Of a DNA stretch of 7,109 nt, positions 1 through 5,292 are shown in pieces. The position numbers were made by a program, and so were the translations under genes. The notes beneath the pieces were generated by a model. It saw nothing but the letters and a program-made list of their open reading frames with translations. It did no database searches and had not been told where the DNA came from. Source of the stretch: Bacteroides sp. CAG:1076 (GTDB lineage: Bacteria; Bacteroidota; Bacteroidia; Bacteroidales; Bacteroidaceae); assembly GCA_000436795.1 (NCBI GenBank), contig HF993288.1:1-7109 (forward strand). The letters are read 5' to 3'. Positions within the stretch are counted from its first letter, which is position 1. Each line of letters begins with the position of its first letter.

Positions 1-840
1 GGGGTACGTCTGGAGCATCCGTCGATGCTGATCGACCAGATTCAGTATCACAACAAGAACGGACGAGGAAAGTATCTGCCGGCAGCGGAATACAGCTTCG
101 TACAGCAGGTAGACGGTCGCGGGGTGTACAGCTTCTGCATGTGTCCGGGAGGATTTGTGGTGCCGGCAGCCAGCGGACCTCACCAGTTGGTGGTGAACGG
201 CATGAGCCCCAGCAACCGTGGCACGAAGTGGAGCAACTCCGGTATGGTGGTGGAACTGCGTCCCGAAGACCTGCTCCTGCCCGACTTGCAGCTTCAGGCG
301 TGCGAAACCATTCAGGGTTCGGCAGAGGCACAGACCGAGGAACTGATAGCCCGTTCGGGAAAACTGCCCGAGGGAAGCGTACATACACTGGCTGTGATGC
401 ACTTTCAGGAGAAGCTGGAACAACTCTGCTGGCAGCAGGGTAACATGCGACAGACGGCTCCTGCGCAGCGCATGGCGGACTTCATCAACCGGAAGGTGAG
501 CTACGACCTGCCCGACACATCGTACAGTCTGGGACTGGTTTCTTCGCCGCTTCATTTCTGGATGCCGAAATTCATCAGTAGTCGTCTGAGCCGCGGCTTC
601 CAGTTGTTCGGCAAGAGCTCGCACGGCTTCCTGACCAACGAGGCAGTAATGATTGCCGTGGAAACACGTACCTCGGCACCTATCCGCATCGTGCGCGACA
701 ATGAAACCTTGCAGCACGTCACCGTAGAAGGATTGTTCCCTTGCGGAGAGGGTGCGGGCTATGCAGGCGGTATCGTGTCGGCAGGTATCGACGGCGAACG
801 GTGTGCCGATGCCGTGGCGGCGTACTTGCAGCGAGGATAA
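1..840 (+). CDS. FAD-dependent dehydrogenase, COG2509-like (C-terminal part, 5' truncated)
   Basis: The reading frame is open from base 1 (GVRLEHPS before the first Met at 25), so the gene starts upstream and about 279 C-terminal residues are present. The protein resembles the uncharacterised FAD-dependent dehydrogenases of COG2509, cytoplasmic flavoproteins with no agreed substrate. Visible family features are YSFCMCPGG followed by VVPAAS (about residues 36-53 of the in-window Met-started part), NGMSPSNRGTKWSNSGMVV, a late SAPIRIVRD segment, and the C-terminal EGAGYAGGIVSAGIDG typical of the end of a two-dinucleotide-binding flavoprotein fold. The N-terminal FAD-binding GxGxxG region is outside the window. 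GC is clearly higher than in the TIR and HsdS recognition regions downstream. It is probably a resident chromosomal gene flanking the defence locus; no functional link to restriction is apparent. Confidence 0.85.
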   Translation, partial: GVRLEHPSMLIDQIQYHNKNGRGKYLPAAEYSFVQQVDGRGVYSFCMCPGGFVVPAASGPHQLVVNGMSPSNRGTKWSNSGMVVELRPEDLLLPDLQLQACETIQGSAEAQTEELIARSGKLPEGSVHTLAVMHFQEKLEQLCWQQGNMRQTAPAQRMADFINRKVSYDLPDTSYSLGLVSSPLHFWMPKFISSRLSRGFQLFGKSSHGFLTNEAVMIAVETRTSAPIRIVRDNETLQHVTVEGLFPCGEGAGYAGGIVSAGIDGERCADAVAAYLQRG

Positions 841-877
841 GGGAACAAGGTAGATAAGCTAAGAAATAAACACAGAT
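841..877. other. 37-bp gap between the dehydrogenase and hsdM
   Basis: This purine-rich spacer contains no visible inverted repeat with a T-run, so no intrinsic terminator for the upstream gene. It also has no convincing Bacteroidetes promoter (TTTG about 19 bases before TAnnTTTG). hsdM may be read through from upstream or use a promoter inside the 3' end of the preceding gene. No strong SD precedes the hsdM ATG; the stretch just before it is A-rich (aagaaataaacacagat), which is normal in Bacteroidetes. Confidence 0.5.
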
Positions 878-2446
878 ATGGCAACCAGCATACAGCAAAA
901 GCAGGAATTATTTAAAACAATATGGGCGACAGCCGAAGATTTGAGAAACAGCGTAGACGGATGGGATTTCAAGCAATACGTATTAGGCATGCTGTTCTAC
1001 CGTTTCATTTCGGAAAACATTACCAACTACATCAACAGATTGCAGCGTGAAGCGGGCATGGAAGATTTTGACTACACGTCTTTTCCCGACGAAGAGGCTG
1101 AGAATGCGCGGGAGATGATCGTGCAGGAAAAAGGCTTTTTCATTCTTCCTTCAGAATTGTTCTGCAACGTACGTACAAGGGCCAAGAACGATGCCAACCT
1201 GAACGAAACCCTGCAAACGGTATTCGACAACATTGAAGCATCGGCAAAGGGAACGGACAGCGAAGATGACCTGAAGGGACTTTTCGACGACATCGACGTG
1301 AACAGCAACAAGCTGGGTAACACCGTAACCAAACGTAACGAAACCCTCTGCAAAATATTAAATACCATCGGAGGACTCGATTTAAAAGGCGATTATTCGG
1401 AAAACCAGATAGATGTTTTCGGGGATGCCTATGAGTTTCTGATGACCATGTATGCCGGAAATGCCGGAAAATCGGGAGGCGAGTTTTTTACGCCTCAGGA
1501 GGTGAGCGAATTACTGGCTCGCATCACGGTGGTCGGCAAGAAGGAAGTGAACAAGGTGTACGACCCTGCCTGCGGCTCAGGCTCCCTGCTGTTACAGTTT
1601 GCCAAAGTACTGGGCAAGGAGAATGTGCGTACGGGATTCTTCGGACAGGAAATCAACATCACGACCTACAACCTGTGCCGTATCAACATGTTTCTGCACG
1701 ACATCAATTACGAGAAGTTCGACATCCACTGCGGCGATACGCTGACCGAGCCTTACCATTGGGACGATGAGCCTTTCGATGCCATCGTATCCAACCCGCC
1801 TTATTCCACTAAATGGGTGGGCGATTCCAATCCGGTACTGATTAATGACCCACGTTTCGCACCTGCGGGCGTACTGGCTCCCAAGACCAAAGCCGATCTT
1901 GCTTTCACCATGCACATGCTGTCGTGGCTTTCTACCGACGGCACCGCTGCCATTGTAGAGTTTCCGGGTGTGCTGTATCGTGGAGGAGCCGAGCAGAAAA
2001 TCCGCAAGTACCTGATTGAGAACAACTACATAGATACGGTGATTCAGCTTCCTGCCAACTTGTTCTTTGGTGTATCGATTGCCACCTGCATCATTGTCCT
2101 GAAAAAGAGCAAGAAAGATAACAAGACCCTGTTTATTGATGCCAGTGCAGAGTTTGTGCACGAGGGAAACAAGAACAAACTTTCTCCTGAGAACATCAGC
2201 CACATCCTGAATGAATACATCGACCGCAAGGAAGTGAAGCATTTCTCTGCCTTAGTAGATAAGGCAGCCATTGCAGAAAACGATTATAACCTGTCTGTCA
2301 GCAGTTACGTGGAAGCAGAAGACACTCGTCCGCAGACCAACATTAAGGAACTGAACGAACGTATCCGCCGTATTGTGGCACGCGAAAACGAATTGCGTAC
2401 AGAAATCGACCGGATTGTGGCAGAACTGGAGGAGGACGAGGCATGA
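878..2446 (+). CDS. hsdM: Type I restriction-modification system, DNA methyltransferase subunit HsdM
   Basis: This 522-aa N6-adenine methyltransferase subunit is of normal length for type IC-like HsdM. Two copies plus one HsdS form the modification enzyme, which methylates adenine in the target using S-adenosylmethionine; HsdR joins to make the nuclease. The N-terminal helical HsdM_N-type domain (about residues 8-150, with ELFKTIWATAEDLRNSVDGWDFKQYVLGMLFYRF at its start) is followed by the N6_Mtase domain. SGGEFFTP marks the start of the catalytic part. DPACGSGS at residues 229-236 is motif I, which binds the methyl donor, and NPPY at 306-309 is motif IV, the catalytic motif of adenine methylases; both are intact. 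The C-terminus is a charged helix ending EEDEA. The ATG at 878 gives the full conserved N-terminus. The TGA overlaps the ATG of the next ORF as ATGA, so coupled translation is likely. Confidence 0.97.
   Translation: MATSIQQKQELFKTIWATAEDLRNSVDGWDFKQYVLGMLFYRFISENITNYINRLQREAGMEDFDYTSFPDEEAENAREMIVQEKGFFILPSELFCNVRTRAKNDANLNETLQTVFDNIEASAKGTDSEDDLKGLFDDIDVNSNKLGNTVTKRNETLCKILNTIGGLDLKGDYSENQIDVFGDAYEFLMTMYAGNAGKSGGEFFTPQEVSELLARITVVGKKEVNKVYDPACGSGSLLLQFAKVLGKENVRTGFFGQEINITTYNLCRINMFLHDINYEKFDIHCGDTLTEPYHWDDEPFDAIVSNPPYSTKWVGDSNPVLINDPRFAPAGVLAPKTKADLAFTMHMLSWLSTDGTAAIVEFPGVLYRGGAEQKIRKYLIENNYIDTVIQLPANLFFGVSIATCIIVLKKSKKDNKTLFIDASAEFVHEGNKNKLSPENISHILNEYIDRKEVKHFSALVDKAAIAENDYNLSVSSYVEAEDTRPQTNIKELNERIRRIVARENELRTEIDRIVAELEEDEA
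2428..2435 (+). promoter_or_regulatory. Strong Shine-Dalgarno (GGAGGAGG) before the 58-codon ORF
   Basis: GGAGGAGG lies inside the last codons of hsdM, 7 bases before the ATG at 2443. It is far stronger than the leaders of the other genes here except hsdS. It could serve re-initiation at the ATGA overlap, but the bases also encode the Glu-rich HsdM tail (EEDEA), so the match may be partly a by-product of coding. Confidence 0.45.
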
Positions 2447-2619
2447 GGGAAATTCAGGGAAATATAAATAAGCTTCACCGTTCAATTGTGTTCACAGTGC
2501 GGACGCAATTGGATGTTGCAAAATATTTTCCTGATTTGCATGTGATTAACTGTATAGGTAACGTAGAATGGTGGAAGAAAGTCAGGATTCAGAAATTGTG
2601 GAGGATGAATTATGAGTAA
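2443..2619 (+). CDS. Small 58-aa ORF bridging hsdM and hsdS, unknown function
   Basis: The protein starts MREIQGNINKLHRS and ends WWKKVRIQKLWRMNYE. It is basic, with a Trp/Lys/Arg-rich tail, and I recognise no family. There is no signal peptide or clear membrane segment. Its ATG shares ATGA with the hsdM stop, and its last codons overlap the hsdS start by 8 bases (ATGAGTAA), so it fits the operon as a translationally coupled gene. It has an SD-like GGAGGAGG upstream. In many type I loci hsdM and hsdS overlap directly, so 165-170 extra bases here are notable. The alternative is that this is not a gene but an insertion or duplicated junction that happens to be open: the bases around 2431-2447 and 2600-2616 resemble each other. 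Evidence for real expression is positional only. Confidence 0.45.
   Translation: MREIQGNINKLHRSIVFTVRTQLDVAKYFPDLHVINCIGNVEWWKKVRIQKLWRMNYE
2600..2604 (+). promoter_or_regulatory. Shine-Dalgarno GGAGG for hsdS
   Basis: GGAGG sits 7 bases before the hsdS ATG at 2612, inside the 3' end of the 58-codon ORF. It supports the ATG at 2612 as the hsdS start. It also implies HsdS can be initiated independently of, or by re-initiation after, the small ORF. Confidence 0.55.
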
Positions 2620-3763
2620 GTTGCAGGAGTTGATACGGGAACTTTGTCCGGACGGGGTGGAGTTTAGGAAGTTGGGAGAAGTGTGTAAAATCTTTTCAGG
2701 GAAAAATAAGCAAAAGAAAGAACAAGGAAAATATCCTGTTTATGGGTCAACAGGTATTATTGCATATTGTGATAATTATCAATATGATAAAAAACAAATA
2801 TTAATTGCTAGGGTGGGTGCTAATGCAGGATTTATTCATATAGCTAATGGGAGATATGACGTGTCAGATAATACATTAATCGTTGATGTAATGGAAATGT
2901 ATAATTCTACATATATTTATTATGTATTAGCGAATTTGAATATTAATCGATATTCTAAAGGTGGAGGTCAGCCACTTGTAACGGCAAGTGATATAAAAAT
3001 GATTGAAATTCCTCTTCCTCCCCTTGAAGTACAAAACGAAATAGTTCGTATCCTTGATACCTTCACAGCACATGCAGCGGAGCTGCAAGCGGAGCTGCAA
3101 GCGAGAAAGGAACAATATGAGTATTATCGAAATAAGTTACTCACATTTGATGAGAATGATGAGAGAGTGAAATGGGTGAAGTTGGGAGAAATTGGTACTT
3201 TTGTAAGAGGTAATGGTCTTCAAAAAAAGGATTTTACTGATGAGGGATTTCCTTGTATTCATTATGGCCAAATACATACATATTATGGAACATTTGCGAC
3301 TTCAACAATTTCTTATACAAGTGATTTATTAGCGAAAAGATTACGTAAGGCATCGTATGGAGATTTAATAATAGCTACGACAAGCGAGGATATTGATGGA
3401 GTTTGTAAAGCTTGTGCATGGTTAGGAGAAAATGAAGTTGCAATAAGTGGTGATGCGTATATTTATAAGCATAGCCAAAATCCCAAATACATGTCATATT
3501 TGTTTCAAACAAAATTGTTTTATGATTATAAAAAGAAATCTGTAACAGGAACAAAAGTAATCAGAGTTTCAGGGGAAAGTATGGAAAAATTTAAATTGCC
3601 CATCCCCCCCCTTTCCGAGCAGCAACGTATCGTTTCCATTCTCGACAAATTCGAGTCCTTGGTAAACGACTTGTCCGAAGGACTTCCGGCAGAGATTGCT
3701 GCCGTGCAGGAGCAATACGAGTATTACCGTAATAAACTATTGACATTTAAACGAAAGAGCTAA
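2612..3763 (+). CDS. hsdS: Type I restriction-modification system, DNA specificity subunit HsdS
   Basis: This 383-aa protein has two target-recognition domains (TRDs), each reading one half of a bipartite DNA site. TRD1 spans about residues 14-140 and begins VEFRKLGEV; it ends in IPLPPLEVQNEIVRILD, followed by the central conserved helix with AELQAELQ (156-163) and EQYEYYRNKLLTF (167-179). TRD2 begins VKWVKLGEI at about residue 187 and ends LPIPPLSEQQRIVSILD, followed by a distal helix with a second identical EQYEYYRNKLLTF (367-379). The 200-residue periodicity shows the usual internal pseudo-twofold design. Length is normal and no truncation is seen. The TRDs are AT-rich (for example 14 G+C of 60 at 2881-2940) while the conserved ends are more GC-rich, the signature of TRD exchange. 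The target sequence cannot be read from this. The last codons are 4 bp from the next gene. Confidence 0.96.
   Translation: MSKLQELIRELCPDGVEFRKLGEVCKIFSGKNKQKKEQGKYPVYGSTGIIAYCDNYQYDKKQILIARVGANAGFIHIANGRYDVSDNTLIVDVMEMYNSTYIYYVLANLNINRYSKGGGQPLVTASDIKMIEIPLPPLEVQNEIVRILDTFTAHAAELQAELQARKEQYEYYRNKLLTFDENDERVKWVKLGEIGTFVRGNGLQKKDFTDEGFPCIHYGQIHTYYGTFATSTISYTSDLLAKRLRKASYGDLIIATTSEDIDGVCKACAWLGENEVAISGDAYIYKHSQNPKYMSYLFQTKLFYDYKKKSVTGTKVIRVSGESMEKFKLPIPPLSEQQRIVSILDKFESLVNDLSEGLPAEIAAVQEQYEYYRNKLLTFKRKS
2669..2680 (+). repeat. 12-bp repeat at the start of TRD1 (second copy at 3179-3190)
   Basis: AAGTTGGGAGAA occurs identically at 2669-2680 and 3179-3190, encoding KLGE at the entry of each HsdS recognition domain in the same frame. 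This conserved edge is a plausible crossover point for moving recognition domains between hsdS genes or between the two halves of one gene. Confidence 0.7.
3077..3103 (+). repeat. 12-bp tandem repeat in the HsdS central spacer (two AELQ units)
   Basis: GCGGAGCTGCAA occurs twice in perfect tandem (3077-3088, 3089-3100), followed by GCG, the start of a third unit. It encodes Ala-Glu-Leu-Gln twice at residues 156-163, in the helical spacer between the two recognition domains. In EcoR124I and EcoR124/3, two or three copies of a 12-bp repeat encoding TAEL at the equivalent place set the number of unspecified bases between the two half-sites. The array length divides by three, so copy-number change keeps the frame. 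The first unit also lies in a small hairpin, GCAGC-GGA-GCTGC at 3074-3086. Confidence 0.85.
3110..3148 (+). repeat. Conserved-helix repeat in hsdS, copy 1 (copy 2 at 3710-3748)
   Basis: These 39 bases encode EQYEYYRNKLLTF, as do 3710-3748, exactly 600 bp apart in the same frame. The peptides are identical (13 of 13), while the DNA differs at 8 of 39 positions by my count. The protein is therefore held constant by selection rather than by a very recent duplication. The helices form the HsdS dimer-like core that contacts HsdM. Confidence 0.75.
3604..3611 (+). repeat. Poly-C tract (C8) inside hsdS
   Basis: Eight consecutive C residues encode the Ile-Pro-Pro-Leu turn at the end of TRD2. A gain or loss of one base would remove the distal conserved helix and inactivate HsdS. 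The equivalent turn after TRD1 (around 3010-3025) uses mixed CCT/CCC codons with no long run. It could be a slippage site, but Pro-Pro codons alone can give such a run. Confidence 0.4.
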
Positions 3764-3767
3764 AAGT

Positions 3768-4040
3768 ATGATGAATTTTCAGACATTTAAGGAGCGCATA
3801 GCCTCGCTAAAAGTAGTTTATAGTGTAAGAGACAGAGTGCCATATAAGGTGTGTTCCGTGCAAGGTAATCTGTTGACTATTCAAAGGGAAAGTACCGGAA
3901 ACTACGTAGAAATCAAACTGGATGAATTGTATAATTTCTACTTGAACGAAACAACCTATACGACAAAGATTGCGAGAGAATACATATCTGGGTATGTGTA
4001 TTCTCCGGCTGTAGCCGTAATCAAAGAGTTAGTAAAATAA
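3768..4040 (+). CDS. Conserved-looking 90-aa hypothetical protein in the RM operon
   Basis: I do not recognise this protein. It begins MMNFQTFKERIASLKVVYSVRD, continues with alternating strand-like segments (VPYKVCSVQGNLLTIQRES, YVEIKLDEL), and ends in a helix-like IAREYISGYVYSPAVAVIKELVK. There is no signal peptide or membrane segment, so it is probably a small cytoplasmic protein. It starts 4 bp after the hsdS stop and ends 25 bp before the TIR gene, so it is almost certainly co-transcribed with both. GC is lower than in hsdM and hsdR, in common with the TIR gene, which suggests the two came in together. A second Met at codon 2 (3771) is an equally possible start. A role as partner, sensor or inhibitor of the TIR protein is possible, but only position supports it. 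Confidence 0.8.
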   Translation: MMNFQTFKERIASLKVVYSVRDRVPYKVCSVQGNLLTIQRESTGNYVEIKLDELYNFYLNETTYTTKIAREYISGYVYSPAVAVIKELVK

Positions 4041-4065
4041 GTAAAAAACTTAAATCAAACATATA

Positions 4066-5286
4066 ATGATAAAACCAGACACAAAAATAGAACCTCTTCG
4101 TGAGGATTTAGGACGTATCATTGAGGAATCTTTTTTGCTTAGTACTCCATTCAAACGTTGGCTTATTCTTGCGAAATTAGATAAGATGTGGGAGCAATGT
4201 CTTTCAAAAGCAGAACAAGATAATAGAGTTTTTGGTATAGGTTCTGATGAGTATGAAGCAGGTAATGCATTAACGCTTTTGCTTAATTTCTCTTTTGAGG
4301 ATAGTAATGAAACCTTGGTATGGTTAGTAAGTGGACTGTTACATCTTTATCACAATGAAACGAAAAAAAATATTGACGTATCTGCTCTTCGGCTTGATAT
4401 GCAAGTAATAGGTATAGATAATACGTTGATACAACAATTGGAAGATTTGTGTGACAGTGAAACCGTAACCGAGGAAGTAAAACCTGTTGTTCTTACAAAA
4501 GAACAAAAAGTCCGACAATTGGAAAATGAATATAAGGAAGCCTCTAAAACTGACAGAATTTCGAGAACATCAATGGATGCATATTTGGAGTGGCACAAAG
4601 AAGCATTGATATATCTTAGTGATTTTTATACTGATATGAATAGTGATTTTAAGGAGTTTAAGAATCTTGATAATTCAGGCAATGGTCATTCTTTATATTC
4701 AAACTTTAATAAAATATATACTAAGTATAATCTTTTAATGTCTAAAGTTAATATGGAATCAGAAAATAATCAAAAAAAAGGAAATAGTCCAATGGTATTT
4801 ATTAGTCATTCTTCAAAGGATAAGGAGTTTGCGGAAGCTCTTGTTGATTTGCTTGAAAGTATTGGACTAAATAAAGAAACATTGTTTTGTAGCTCTGTTG
4901 ATGGATATGGTTTAGGGTTAAGTGATGATATTTTTGAAACTTTACGTGGACTTTTTGAAAACCATGATCTTTTTATGATATTTCTTCATTCACCAAGATA
5001 TTATAAAAGTTCAGTTTCTCTAAATGAAATGGGAGCTGCGTGGGTTTTACGTTCTGGCTTTTGTTCCATTTTGACAAGTGATATGGATTTCTCGGGTTTA
5101 ACAGGCGTAGTTAATGGAAGTAAGATTTCTATTAAAGTAAATGCACAAGACGCAACAAGTAGATTGAATGATTTGTATAAAATTCTCCAAGAGATTTTTA
5201 ATCTAGCTCCTCTTGAAATAACTCAATGGGAAAGAAAACGTTCTATTTTTTTAAGAAATGTCAACGCTATAAAATATACAGAATAA
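4066..5286 (+). CDS. TIR-domain protein embedded in the type I RM operon
   Basis: This 406-aa protein has three parts. Residues 1 to about 140 are an unrecognised, mostly helical N-terminal region. Residues 146-228 (EQKVRQLENEYKEA through NNSGNGHS-like and NFNKIYTKYNLLMSKV segments) are a helical middle region. A polar linker (229-242) leads to the TIR domain from 243 to about 400. TIR hallmarks are MVFISHSSKD at 243-252 (first strand and box 1), a loop near CSSVDGYGLGLSDD (275-288), and SLNEMGAAW at 318-326, in which Glu321 matches the position of the catalytic glutamate of TIR NADases. Bacterial TIR proteins commonly kill infected cells by consuming NAD+ or make nucleotide signals; which applies here cannot be seen. 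No signal peptide or transmembrane helix is apparent. The gene is strongly AT-rich (14 G+C of 60 at 4741-4800), unlike hsdR, suggesting transfer. No SD precedes the ATG. hsdR follows after 6 bp. Confidence 0.9.
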   Translation: MIKPDTKIEPLREDLGRIIEESFLLSTPFKRWLILAKLDKMWEQCLSKAEQDNRVFGIGSDEYEAGNALTLLLNFSFEDSNETLVWLVSGLLHLYHNETKKNIDVSALRLDMQVIGIDNTLIQQLEDLCDSETVTEEVKPVVLTKEQKVRQLENEYKEASKTDRISRTSMDAYLEWHKEALIYLSDFYTDMNSDFKEFKNLDNSGNGHSLYSNFNKIYTKYNLLMSKVNMESENNQKKGNSPMVFISHSSKDKEFAEALVDLLESIGLNKETLFCSSVDGYGLGLSDDIFETLRGLFENHDLFMIFLHSPRYYKSSVSLNEMGAAWVLRSGFCSILTSDMDFSGLTGVVNGSKISIKVNAQDATSRLNDLYKILQEIFNLAPLEITQWERKRSIFLRNVNAIKYTE

Positions 5287-5292
5287 AAAGAT

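Noticed and set aside
141..443. A 100-codon + strand frame inside the dehydrogenase
   Set aside because: It overlaps the conserved CMCPGG region of the real gene in another frame, and its Arg/Gly-rich translation is typical of out-of-frame reading.
1592..2242. Long minus-strand open frame (216 codons) opposite hsdM
   Set aside because: It lies wholly antisense to the conserved catalytic part of hsdM, and its translation resembles no protein I know. It is a shadow of a GC-richer gene.
2568..2615. A 15-codon acidic frame (MVEESQDSEIVEDEL) just before hsdS
   Set aside because: It is too short to support as a gene. It is used only as a hint that the hsdM end may be partly duplicated.
3740..3772. 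TTGACA and TATGAT like a sigma70 promoter before the 90-aa gene
   Set aside because: The spacer is 21 bases, too long. The TTGACA encodes the conserved HsdS tail, and Bacteroidetes use a different promoter consensus.
4038..4052. Small inverted repeat TAAGT-AAAAA-ACTTA before the TIR gene
   Set aside because: The stem is only 5 bp and AT-rich, without a T-run. It is expected by chance in such a sequence and is too weak for a terminator.
4363..4779. Two A8 tracts in the TIR gene (4363-4370 and 4772-4779) as phase-variation or frameshift sites
   Set aside because: The gene is very AT-rich, so A-runs of this size are expected. No alternative frame of note opens after either tract.
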